A stretch of 9,133 nt of DNA from CAZJOD01 sp964547525 (GCA_964547525.1 CAZJOD010000147.1:1-9133), one strand, 5' to 3'. Positions 1-6,677 are shown, counted from the stretch's first letter. The notes: a model not told the origin generated them from the letters alone. Made by a program: numbers and translations.

Positions 1-1017
1 TTTTCTTCTGACATCAATTCCGATTTTACGCAATAAACCGGTAATTTTTATCAATGTATTAACAAGACTTTCTTTGCCGGATTTTTTTATTCCGTCTTGA
101 ACTTTTCTATACATAACATCAAAAATGGCAGGTACCGCAACAAGCAAATTTACATGATACTCACGTAGATTTTGGGCGACATGTTTGATACCGTCGCAAT
201 ATGCCACACATGCGCCTCTATGTATCATGTGAATTAAACCTATTGTATTTTCAAATGTATGGTGATAAGGTAATAATGACAAATGTACTTCACCGGGGTT
301 AACTTTTAAGCAGGAACAAATGGACTGAACGTTTGTGGCTATATTTGTATGTGATAACATAACACCTTTGGCCATACTGGTTGTACCTGATGTAAACAAA
401 AGTATAGACATAACATCCCGATCTATTTCAGCGTTAATAAAGGAAGTATCGTTATTTTTCAATAACTGTTCACCTTTTTTAATCATATCCGGTAATGAGA
501 CAAATTGTTTACCCAAACCCGATGTATCAGAAATACTCTCCATGCATATAAAGTATTGTATTTCAGAATCCTTTTTTGAAATGTCGATCATCATTTCATG
601 AAATGCCGGACTATAAAAAACAGCTTTCACTTTTCCTCTTTTCAAAAGAGTTTCAACTTCATTTTAAGGTAAATGCTTATCTAAAGGAACGGCTACTCCA
701 ACTCCGTTTATAACTGAGAAGTAGCTAACGCCCCACTCGTATCTGTTTTCTCCTATCATAGCGATACGGGAGCCTTTCATTCCCATTGACAACAAAGCGG
801 TACCTAAACAATCTACATCTTTATCCAATTCGGTAAAGGTTTTTCCGGTAATATTACCACTTTTGTCTTTAAATTTAAAAGCAGAATTGTCACCAAATTT
901 CTTTGCGCTGCCTTTAATAATTTCTCTTATATCACGAACATTCTCCGGTTCGTAATATCCAATTCCTTTAATAATTCTTTTTCCGTCAATGTTAGAAATC
1001 TCAATACCCTTTTTCAT
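1..1017 (-). pseudogene. AMP-forming long-chain acyl-CoA synthetase, 3' end outside the window, with an internal stop codon
   Basis: This would activate fatty acids to acyl-CoA by way of an acyl-adenylate. The ATG at 1015-1017 has a good GGAGAGG ribosome binding site (complement of 1023-1029). The first 117 codons show the N-terminal part of the family (AMIGENRYEWGVSYFSVING, then VPLDKHLP). At 664-666 the frame meets TAA where relatives usually have Glu in a PLDKxLPENE context. A GAA to TAA change would explain it. The same frame then stays open for all 221 remaining codons to the window edge. It contains the AMP-binding P-loop motif LLFTSGTTSMAKG (about residues 206-218) and LLPYHHTFE, so the body of the enzyme is conserved. 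About 340 codons of an expected 550 or so are visible. Options are a recent nonsense mutation, a base-calling error, or readthrough. The family assignment is firm; the pseudogene status depends on one base. Confidence 0.85.
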
Positions 1018-1075
1018 TTCAACCTCTCCAAATATGACATTATTTTTAATAAAGCGACGAAATTATTATCTGGTA

Positions 1076-1105
1076 ATAATATCTGTTATTAATATCAGAT
1101 ATTAT
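1076..1105. promoter_or_regulatory. Operator-like 10-bp inverted repeat over the leftward -10 box
   Basis: ATAATATCTG (1076-1085) and CAGATATTAT (1096-1105) are perfect inverted repeats separated by 10 bases. The right arm overlaps the leftward -10 box and the gap covers the predicted start site, a typical repressor position. A further ATCTG half-site lies just outside at 1068-1072. The sequence differs from the TGAC palindromes at 1271-1316, so a different regulator is implied. AT-richness makes chance dyads more likely. Confidence 0.45.
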
Positions 1106-1129
1106 ATTATATATTCAATAAATTTGCAA
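1101..1129 (-). promoter_or_regulatory. Sigma-A type promoter for the acyl-CoA synthetase
   Basis: Read on the minus strand this is TTGCAA (1124-1129), a 17-base spacer, then a perfect TATAAT (1101-1106). Transcription would start near 1094 and leave a leader of about 75 bases before the ATG. The match is seen directly; activity is inferred. Confidence 0.6.
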
Positions 1130-1175
1130 TAGATTTTGTATTTATTATAGAACATTATTGATATATTATTCGTGT

Positions 1176-1215
1176 TGTTTATTGCTCTTTTACAGCAAAA
1201 ACAGTTATTGAATCA
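1176..1215 (+). repeat. Partial copy (right end only) of the intergenic repeat family
   Basis: This stretch aligns with the right end of the complete repeat at 5357-5539. The core from GCTCTTTT to GTTATTG matches at 24 of 27 bases. Relative to that copy, one C is missing after TGTTTATT and six bases are missing before the terminal ATCA. No left end is recognisable upstream. It lies between the two divergent promoters. Confidence 0.6.
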
Positions 1216-1240
1216 GACAAAAAAATATTTAATAAATGTA

Positions 1241-1269
1241 TTGACATATATAGAAAGTGGGAATATAAT
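1241..1269 (+). promoter_or_regulatory. Consensus sigma-A promoter of the TetR-ABC operon
   Basis: TTGACA (1241-1246), a 17-base spacer and TATAAT (1264-1269) match the housekeeping consensus at all twelve positions. The start site should fall near 1275-1277, inside the first of three operator palindromes. Such a strong promoter normally needs tight repression, which fits the adjacent operators and repressor gene. Confidence 0.88.
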
Positions 1270-1270
1270 G

Positions 1271-1316
1271 TGACTAAAGAGTCATGTGACCATGCGGTCA
1301 CGTGACTAGAGGGTCA
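1271..1316. promoter_or_regulatory. Three tandem TetR-type operators
   Basis: Three 14-bp palindromes of the form TGAC-N6-GTCA occur at 1271-1284, 1287-1300 and 1303-1316. Each starts exactly 16 bp after the one before. The first two are perfect over longer arms (TGACT/AGTCA; GTGACC/GGTCAC, 1286-1301). The third has one mismatch in its fifth pair (TGACT against GGTCA). They begin one base after the -10 box and end 17 bases before the repressor start codon. They are the likely sites for autoregulation by the TetR protein encoded next; that assignment is inferred from position. Confidence 0.8.
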
Positions 1317-1333
1317 TAAAGAGAGGTGATAGA

Positions 1334-1960
1334 GTGCCAAAAGATACATTTTATAATTTACCTGAGGAAAAAAGAAAAAAGATTGTAGATGCGGCTATAA
1401 TGGAATTCGGGAAGTATGGATTTGATGCGGCCGGAATCAACAGAATCGTAGAAAACAGCGATATTTCCAAAGGTAGTTTTTATCAATATTTTGATGATAA
1501 GAAAGACTTATATAAATATATATTGGAGTTGATTGCAAATGAAAAACTAAAGTATATGTCACCGGTTTTCACTAATCCCAATGACCACGACTTTTTTGTA
1601 CTGATACGTGAGTTGTATCTGTCGGGAATGATGTTTGCAAAAGAAAACCCGATAATGATGGAAATAGGTAAGAAATTGTTATCCGATCGTAATCACCCGA
1701 TCTATAAAGAATTTATCGGAGAAAACATCGGGGTGGTTAATAATATTTTTGAAGTTTTACTGGATTCGGCTATACAAAAAGGAGAAGTGAGAAAAGATAT
1801 TGATAAAAAAATGGTCGCATATATGATTTCAATCCTAAATACCGGTATAGTGGAATATTTTTTAGATAGTACCGGAGATGATTGGGATCAACTCGATGAT
1901 AAAATGATGAATATTGTAAACCAATTTATAAATTTTTTAGAAAAAGGGATTGCCGTTTAA
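1334..1960 (+). CDS. TetR/AcrR-family transcriptional repressor
   Basis: A 208-residue cytoplasmic DNA-binding regulator. The N-terminal TetR domain spans about residues 13-60: KRKKIVDAAIMEFGKYGFDA, then a helix-turn-helix around 34-53 ending in ISKGSFYQYFDDKKDLY, a textbook recognition helix. The remaining 140 residues are an all-helical ligand-binding and dimerisation region of no recognisable ligand class. The start is GTG, chosen because GAGGTGA (1323-1329) sits at proper distance and the TetR domain begins right after. It is the first gene of an operon with an ABC exporter, 13 bp upstream of the ATPase gene. By analogy with other TetR-ABC pairs it probably represses its own operon through the three palindromes upstream and is released by a transported compound. 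The inducer cannot be read from sequence. Confidence 0.93.
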   Translation: MPKDTFYNLPEEKRKKIVDAAIMEFGKYGFDAAGINRIVENSDISKGSFYQYFDDKKDLYKYILELIANEKLKYMSPVFTNPNDHDFFVLIRELYLSGMMFAKENPIMMEIGKKLLSDRNHPIYKEFIGENIGVVNNIFEVLLDSAIQKGEVRKDIDKKMVAYMISILNTGIVEYFLDSTGDDWDQLDDKMMNIVNQFINFLEKGIAV

Positions 1961-1973
1961 AGGAGGTTAAAGC

Positions 1974-2828
1974 ATGATTAAAGTGGACGGATTATATCAT
2001 TCATATTCGAATGATAATAAATTTGCAGTGAGAAATGTGAGTTTCGATGTAAAAGAAGGTGAAGTATTTGGATTTTTAGGTCCTTCGGGAGCAGGGAAAT
2101 CTACTACTCAAGGTATTTTAACAGGCCTGTTACAATTGCAAAAGGGGCAAGTTTCGGTTGCCGGATATAACATAAAAAAACCTGAGAGAAAGATGTTTAA
2201 TGAAATTGGTGTTTCTTTTGAACAATCTAATGTATACGGTAAATTAACGGCTTTGGAAAATTTAGAGTTTTATCGTAAGCTTTTCGATGTACCTACAAAA
2301 GATCCTATGGAACTATTGAAAATTGTAGGATTGGATCATGTGGCCAAAAAACCGGCCGGTGAATTTTCTAAAGGTATGAAACATCGTTTGACCTTTGTAC
2401 GCAGTATGTTAAACAATCCTAAAGTATGGTTTTTAGATGAACCGACAACAGGATTGGATCCTGCAATTGCCAGCACAATAAAGGATATCGTACTGGTAAA
2501 AAAGGGAGAAGGAACAACGGTTTTTTTAACTACACATAATATGTTCGTAGCAGATCAGCTTTGTGACCGTGTTGCTTTTATAATTGACGGTGAGATTAAA
2601 CTTATAGATTCTCCGAGGGAACTAAAGCTTAGGTACGGAGAAAGACTGGTTGAGGTGGAATACAGAGAGAATAGTGAGTTAAAGATAGAGAAATTATCAA
2701 TTATTGAAGAAAAAGATCGTTTGCGTTTAAATGACGTAATAAATTCCGGAAATGTTGAAAGGATGCATACCAAAGAAGCTACTTTGGAGGAGATCTTTAT
2801 AAAAGTTACCGGTAGGGGGTTGGATTGA
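1974..2828 (+). CDS. ABC-2 type transporter, ATP-binding subunit
   Basis: A 284-residue ATPase that would power the two permeases encoded next. In order it has Walker A GPSGAGKST (36-44), Q-loop FEQSN (Gln84), a signature loop at 131-135 reading FSKGM in place of the usual LSGGQ, Walker B VWFLDEP (151-157, catalytic Glu156), D-loop TTGLDPA, and H-loop TTHNM (His188). All catalytic residues are present. The C-terminal 70 residues (about 215-284) form the extension common in drug and lipid exporter ATPases, ending in EATLEEIFIKVTGRGL. It follows the TetR gene with a strong AAAGGAGG ribosome binding site (1960-1967) and ends one base before the next start codon, indicating translational coupling. 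The variant signature is common in ABC-2 exporters. The substrate is unknown. Confidence 0.95.
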   Translation: MIKVDGLYHSYSNDNKFAVRNVSFDVKEGEVFGFLGPSGAGKSTTQGILTGLLQLQKGQVSVAGYNIKKPERKMFNEIGVSFEQSNVYGKLTALENLEFYRKLFDVPTKDPMELLKIVGLDHVAKKPAGEFSKGMKHRLTFVRSMLNNPKVWFLDEPTTGLDPAIASTIKDIVLVKKGEGTTVFLTTHNMFVADQLCDRVAFIIDGEIKLIDSPRELKLRYGERLVEVEYRENSELKIEKLSIIEEKDRLRLNDVINSGNVERMHTKEATLEEIFIKVTGRGLD

Positions 2829-2829
2829 T

Positions 2830-3864
2830 ATGAAATTATTATATAGCTTTTTGAAAGATATGCGTCTATCTTTTAAGAGTTTTTATTTCTACTTGGAGAT
2901 TGCTTTTGCGCTTATCTTTGTTGCGGTTTTAATGTTTGTACTGCCCGAAAATTTCGAATCCAATATGAAATTTTTTGTAAGTATTGATTTGACAGGTGCG
3001 TATGAGACTACAATACGTCAGGAATTGATCGATAGCGGTGATAATATCGTTATTTTGGAAACACGAGACGATGTGACACGAGAAGTTGAGAAAAATCGTA
3101 ACACTGTCGGATTAATTGTATCTCAAAAAGATGGAAAGGTTATATATGAATACATCCTACAAGGTTATGAGAATCAACGCGTAAGGAATATAATCGAAAC
3201 ATCGGTGAAAGCGAAATTCATAACGGAACTTCCCGGCTTTGAGAGTGTAACCAAAACGATTACATTAGATAATAATACCGAGAAGTTATCGGACAGATTA
3301 AATATTTTACCGGTATTTTTAGCTTTAAACGTAGGATTTATGGGGTTGTTTATTATAGCTTCATACATATTCTTAGATAAGGAAGAAGGAGTTATAAAAG
3401 CGTTTGCGGTAACTCCGGCAAAGGTATGGCATTATTTAGCGGGAAAAATGGGTGTAATGGCAGTTTCGGGCTTGTTATCAGGTTTAATCACCGTTATATT
3501 GATTGCCGGCTCCAAAGTTCATTATTTGCACTTTATACCTTTACTGATCGCATGTAATTTATTTGGTTCGGCTTTGGGGTTGTTTATAGCCGGTTTCTTT
3601 AATACCATGGCTAAAGCGATGGGATGGCTATATGCATCGGTAATAATTTTGGCATTTGCATCGGTTTCATATTATATGCCGGCATTTTCACCTTTAATTA
3701 TACGAATATTGCCTTCATATCCAATGTTATTTGCTTTTCGTGAAACTTTGTTAGAGAAACCCGATATCGTTTTTATTTATATGAATGTGCTTGGGTTCGG
3801 ATTGGCCGGTATCGTTTTCTTCATATTAGCTAATAAAATGTTTAAGAAAACATTGACTGTTTAA
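2830..3864 (+). CDS. ABC-2 type transporter permease, first subunit
   Basis: A 344-residue membrane protein of the ABC-2 export class. One helix near the N-terminus (about 19-38) is followed by a 120-residue extracytoplasmic domain (40-158), then five helices (about 159-182, 205-227, 232-256, 263-283, 312-335). The stretch LDKEEGVIKAFAVTPAK (183-198) after the second helix matches the cytoplasmic coupling region of the family, usually E-K-E-x-G-T with a later TP, which contacts the ATPase. The ATG lies one base after the ATPase stop, with AGGGGG (2814-2819) as ribosome binding site inside that gene. It probably forms a heterodimer with the next permease, since both are single-copy and similar in layout. 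Export of a drug, lipid or peptide is possible; nothing in the sequence decides. Confidence 0.9.
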   Translation: MKLLYSFLKDMRLSFKSFYFYLEIAFALIFVAVLMFVLPENFESNMKFFVSIDLTGAYETTIRQELIDSGDNIVILETRDDVTREVEKNRNTVGLIVSQKDGKVIYEYILQGYENQRVRNIIETSVKAKFITELPGFESVTKTITLDNNTEKLSDRLNILPVFLALNVGFMGLFIIASYIFLDKEEGVIKAFAVTPAKVWHYLAGKMGVMAVSGLLSGLITVILIAGSKVHYLHFIPLLIACNLFGSALGLFIAGFFNTMAKAMGWLYASVIILAFASVSYYMPAFSPLIIRILPSYPMLFAFRETLLEKPDIVFIYMNVLGFGLAGIVFFILANKMFKKTLTV

Positions 3865-3880
3865 AGGGGAGGTGAAATGT

Positions 3881-4876
3881 GTGTTTAAAAAAGTATTGGC
3901 AATATTTAAAAGGGATGTAAAAAGTGGAATAAGAGATTTTTTAATGATTTACATCTTATTGGCACCTTTTTTATTAGCTTTTATATTAAAAGCGTTGGTA
4001 CCTTCGGCAGGAGCTACAACTATAAATATTGCAGTCATTGATTCTACCGATGTGGTATTCGTTGAATATTTAGAAAAGTATGCAAAAGTAGAGAAGTTTG
4101 AAAATACTGATAAGATTATGGAACGTGTAGGTAAATCCGATGATATATTCGGTTTGGTAGTAGACAATAACGATTATACAATTTTACAACAAGGCAATGA
4201 ATCGGGATTGGAGATGTTGGAATATATAGTCAACGCATATGTAAACAAAGATATTATATTGCCGATTGAGGTTACAGTAACCGATATGGGTTGGAAACTG
4301 TCACCATTAAAACAGCAAGGAGCGAATTTCTTAATTATTTTCGGTTCGGTTTTCGGAGGTATGCTTATAGTATTAAGTCTTGTTGAAGAAAAAATGAGCA
4401 ATACATTATCGGCTATAAATGTTACCGCAGTATCCAAACCGGAATTTATAGCAGGTAAAGGTATTTTAGGATTCTTAATACCTATAATAGGAGCATTCGC
4501 CACATTGATAATACTGGGTTTTACAAATATAAATTTCGGTATGGTGACAATAACGGTGTTGAGTATAGCTTTAATTAGTGTAATCATAGGATTTAGCATT
4601 GGTGTAGTAAATAATGAACCTATAGGAGCTATAGCGAGTATGAAAACTTTATTCATACCCATAATGGCATCTGTTTTCGGAGGAATTTTCTTGGCGGAGC
4701 GCTGGCACTTTTTACTGTATTGGTCTCCTTTTTATTGGGCTTATAAATCCATGGATTCAATATTGCTAAACGAAGCGGTATGGGGGACAGTTCTATTACA
4801 TTGTGGGGTTGTAATACTTATAACAGTATTAGTTTTTGCAGTATTACGAAAACGTATTATTCACGGTTTAAAATAA
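3881..4876 (+). CDS. ABC-2 type transporter permease, second subunit
   Basis: A 331-residue partner of the preceding permease with the same plan: helix 1 at about 22-41, an extracytoplasmic domain at 42-148, and helices at about 149-168, 194-213, 219-242, 254-272 and 303-322. The coupling region is EEKMSNTLSAINVTAVSKPE (169-188). I chose the GTG at 3881. An in-frame GTG at 3872 would lie inside the ribosome binding site GGGGAGGTG and cannot be used with it, whereas 3881 is 8 bases beyond GGAGG (3868-3872). The ATG at 3877 is out of frame and stops after three codons. The gene follows its partner within 16 bp. The two permeases differ clearly in sequence, suggesting an asymmetric transporter. 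Confidence 0.9.
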   Translation: MFKKVLAIFKRDVKSGIRDFLMIYILLAPFLLAFILKALVPSAGATTINIAVIDSTDVVFVEYLEKYAKVEKFENTDKIMERVGKSDDIFGLVVDNNDYTILQQGNESGLEMLEYIVNAYVNKDIILPIEVTVTDMGWKLSPLKQQGANFLIIFGSVFGGMLIVLSLVEEKMSNTLSAINVTAVSKPEFIAGKGILGFLIPIIGAFATLIILGFTNINFGMVTITVLSIALISVIIGFSIGVVNNEPIGAIASMKTLFIPIMASVFGGIFLAERWHFLLYWSPFYWAYKSMDSILLNEAVWGTVLLHCGVVILITVLVFAVLRKRIIHGLK

Positions 4877-4936
4877 ATTTGATTTTACTGTTGATCAATA
4901 TGGTAAATTCGAATATTTAAAGGAGGATTATATATT

Positions 4937-5146
4937 ATGGACGGATTGGCATTTCTAGGGTTAGTTTTGATTCTTTATGCGGTATTGGTGGTATACATAG
5001 CGGTAAAAAAACCACCTGTTATATGGGATATGAAGAAGATTGAAGTATTTAAAAAAATGATGGGTGAAAAAGGTACTGTAATTTTCTTTTATATACTCGC
5101 TCTTATATCAACGGTAATAGGAGTATGGTTAATGGTTAGAAAATAA
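4937..5146 (+). CDS. Small two-helix membrane protein of unknown function
   Basis: A 69-residue protein with a strong AAAGGAGG ribosome binding site (4919-4926) and coding-like composition. It has a hydrophobic helix at about 4-23, a short basic and aromatic linker (KKPPVIWDMKKIEVFKKM), a second helix at about 47-66, and the C-terminal residues RK. Both ends may face the same side of the membrane. I do not recognise the family. It is 60 bp after the second permease on the same strand, with no terminator or promoter seen between, so it is probably the last gene of the exporter operon. It could be an accessory or assembly factor for the transporter, but that is inference from position only. Confidence 0.75.
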   Translation: MDGLAFLGLVLILYAVLVVYIAVKKPPVIWDMKKIEVFKKMMGEKGTVIFFYILALISTVIGVWLMVRK

Positions 5147-5163
5147 ATAAAATTTTTAGCATA

Positions 5164-5228
5164 ATGTTGATTTCACTGCAAAAACTCACAGCACTTGCTG
5201 TGAGTGACGAGTTAAAATCGACGGGTTA
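5164..5228 (+). repeat. Left-end fragment of the intergenic repeat family
   Basis: Bases 5168-5188 are identical over 21 positions to the left end of the complete element at 5357. Further in, an ACGAGTTAAAATCGA block (5207-5221) is identical to 6559-6573 in the third copy. No matching right end is found before the next copy begins, so it is truncated or interrupted by the hairpin at 5253-5332. It contains its own perfect stem (ACTCACAGC, loop ACTT, GCTGTGAGT, 5184-5205). There is no T-run on the plus side; read leftward the stem is followed by TTTTT, so it is not a convincing terminator for the upstream operon. Confidence 0.65.
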
Positions 5229-5252
5229 CCGGATAAATTGATTGTATATCGA

Positions 5253-5332
5253 AAGGGATCCGGGCAATGTATTAAGATAAGTGTACAATGTGACATATTT
5301 AAAATATCTTAAATACAAAGCTCCGATCCCTT
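5253..5332. other. 80-bp imperfect hairpin of unknown function
   Basis: The outer stem pairs AAGGGATCCGGGC (5253-5265) with GCTCCGATCCCTT (5320-5332), with one C-C mismatch and one G-T pair. After an internal loop, an inner stem pairs TATTAAGATA (5270-5279) with TATCTTAAATA (5305-5315), leaving one bulged A. The apical loop is 25 bases. TAATTTTTA follows on the plus strand, so it could act as an unusual terminator for the exporter operon. A small structured RNA or a palindromic mobile repeat are equally open. It resembles no riboswitch or RNA class I can name. Confidence 0.55.
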
Positions 5333-5356
5333 AATTTTTATGTTAAAATTATATAA

Positions 5357-5539
5357 TGATTTCACTGCAAAAACTCATAAATTGAACTGTAATTGAAATC
5401 TGTAACGGCTCAACTTGTATTTTTTAACTGTCATGGTTTTTGCCAGTTTATATACTGCATTTTCGTCAACAGATTTTGCAATTACAGTCCGATGTTTATT
5501 CGCTCTTTTGCAGTAAAAAAAGTTATTGCAGTAGAATCA
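5357..5539 (+). repeat. Complete copy of the intergenic repeat, MITE-like
   Basis: The 183-bp element has terminal inverted repeats: TGATTTCACTGCAAAAACT at 5357-5375 and its inverted counterpart at 5521-5539 agree at 16 of 19 positions. A second inner inverted pair extends the foldback: ACTGTAATTG (5386-5395) with CAATTACAGT (5479-5488), and AAATCTGT (5396-5403) with ACAGATTT (5469-5476). TATAA flanks both sides (5352-5356 and 5540-5544), a possible 5-bp target duplication, though the local AT-richness weakens this. No transposase is encoded, as expected for a non-autonomous element. The right edge abuts TATAAT (5540-5545), but no good -35 is placed for it. Confidence 0.65.
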
Positions 5540-5601
5540 TATAATAATTTAATAATTCGTTTAATTTTAAAACAAATCTAAAGGGTTACGGAGGCAATAA
5601 T

Positions 5602-6534
5602 ATGGTTGAGTACATAACAAGGAGACAAGATATTTTATCAAGAATGAAAAAAATCATGGGTGATTTACCCTTACATAGTGACAATCATCCGATTGCAAAA
5701 GAAATTATTAACACCGAGGTAATAGGTAATGTCATTCGTCAGCGTATACGATATTCGGATGAACCGGAAAGTTTTATACCTGCGTATTTAATGATACCGG
5801 TTAAAATTGATAAACCTGTTCCCGGGATTATATGTCTTCATCAAACAACACAGTGCGGGAGTAAAGAACCGGCCGGAGTGGAAGGTAAACCGAATCTTTT
5901 TTATGCAATTGAGTTGGCGCAAAGAGGCTATATAACACTGGCTCCGGATTTACCAAGCTTCGGAGATTTAAAAAACGTTAACCCGTTACCTGAAGGTTAT
6001 GTCTCAGGTACAATGAAAGATATAAATTTACATTGTCGAGGGCTTGATCTGTTAAGTGAGACCGATGGTGTAGATGCGCAAAGATTAGCATGTATCGGTC
6101 ATTCTCTGGGAGGACATAACGCATTATTTTTAGCGGCTTTTGATTCTAGAGTAAAAGTGGCTGCAACTAGCTGTGGATTTACAACTTGGGAAGCATACGC
6201 AGAAAATGCAGGCGATTTGTCCGCTTGGGCACAAGATCGTTATATGCCAAGAATACGCGATATATATCACAATAATCCTTCTGAAATGCCTGTTTTATTT
6301 GAAGAAATTCTTGAAGCCATTCTGCCTGGGGCAATATATATTAATGCTCCTGTAAAAGACGCAGGTATGCCTAAAAAAGGTGTTGACGTTTGTGTGGATT
6401 ATATTAGAAAAATTTCAAATGAAACCGGTTTACCTTTAAATTTATTGGTGGAACATCCTGACTGCGGCCATGATTTCCCGGCGGAACAACGGGAAAATTG
6501 CTATAATTTCATTGATAAACAGCTTAAAAATTGA
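5602..6534 (+). CDS. Alpha/beta hydrolase, dienelactone hydrolase / acetyl xylan esterase-like
   Basis: A 310-residue serine hydrolase with no signal peptide, so probably cytoplasmic. The fold core runs PGIICLHQTTQCGSKEPAG (74-92, oxyanion region), RGYITLAPDLPSFGD (108-122), the nucleophile elbow CIGHSLGGHNA (164-174, Ser168), and HPDCGHDFP (285-293, catalytic His290). Asp253 in INAPVKDAGMP (247-257) is the likely acid. The long N-terminal part (1-60) with FIPAYLMIP before the core is typical of acetyl xylan esterase and dienelactone hydrolase relatives. The ATG follows GGAGG (5590-5594) at normal spacing. The substrate is not deducible; an ester or peptide bond is likely. It stands alone between repeat copies, with its stop codon at the left end of the next repeat, suggesting movement or rearrangement around it. 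No clear promoter was found. Confidence 0.88.
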   Translation: MVEYITRRQDILSRMKKIMGDLPLHSDNHPIAKEIINTEVIGNVIRQRIRYSDEPESFIPAYLMIPVKIDKPVPGIICLHQTTQCGSKEPAGVEGKPNLFYAIELAQRGYITLAPDLPSFGDLKNVNPLPEGYVSGTMKDINLHCRGLDLLSETDGVDAQRLACIGHSLGGHNALFLAAFDSRVKVAATSCGFTTWEAYAENAGDLSAWAQDRYMPRIRDIYHNNPSEMPVLFEEILEAILPGAIYINAPVKDAGMPKKGVDVCVDYIRKISNETGLPLNLLVEHPDCGHDFPAEQRENCYNFIDKQLKN

Positions 6535-6669
6535 TATCACAAGCACCGGCTGTTATTAACGAGTTAAAATCGATGTACTTGATGCCGGGAGATTTTTATT
6601 TTTTGTAATTACAGATGGATGTTTATTCATGCTTTTACAAAAAATTAGTTATTACATCAAAATCAACAT
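6531..6669 (+). repeat. Shorter full copy of the intergenic repeat
   Basis: The left half (TTGATATCAC, then AGCAC..GCTGT and the ACGAGTTAAAATCGA block at 6559-6573) aligns with the fragment at 5168-5221, less an internal stretch of about 14 bases. The right half (6601-6665) aligns with 5474-5539 of the complete copy, with most bases shared and one small gap. The ends are short inverted repeats (TTGATAT and AAATCAA). All four copies seen in this window point the same way. The left end overlaps the hydrolase stop codon (6532-6534) and the right end stops about 80 bp before spoIID. Confidence 0.65.
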
Positions 6670-6677
6670 ATAGGTTT

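Noticed and set aside
335..601. An 88-codon plus-strand open frame
   Set aside because: It is antisense to the conserved acyl-CoA synthetase frame, which includes the AMP-binding motif here.
4174..4662. A 162-codon minus-strand open frame
   Set aside because: It is antisense to the second permease, with no ribosome binding site and no recognisable protein features.
5184..5205. Intrinsic terminator for the TetR-ABC operon
   Set aside because: The perfect stem lacks a T-run on its plus-strand 3' side and belongs to the repeat family.
5540..5545. TATAAT as the hydrolase promoter -10
   Set aside because: No -35 box lies 16-18 bases upstream (AAAAAG there) and there is no extended -10 TG.
5393..5581. 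A 62-codon plus-strand open frame
   Set aside because: It starts at TTG without a ribosome binding site and lies almost wholly inside the foldback repeat at 5357-5539.
5164..6669. CRISPR array
   Set aside because: Repeats are few, long, diverged and unevenly spaced, with inverted ends and a gene between them.
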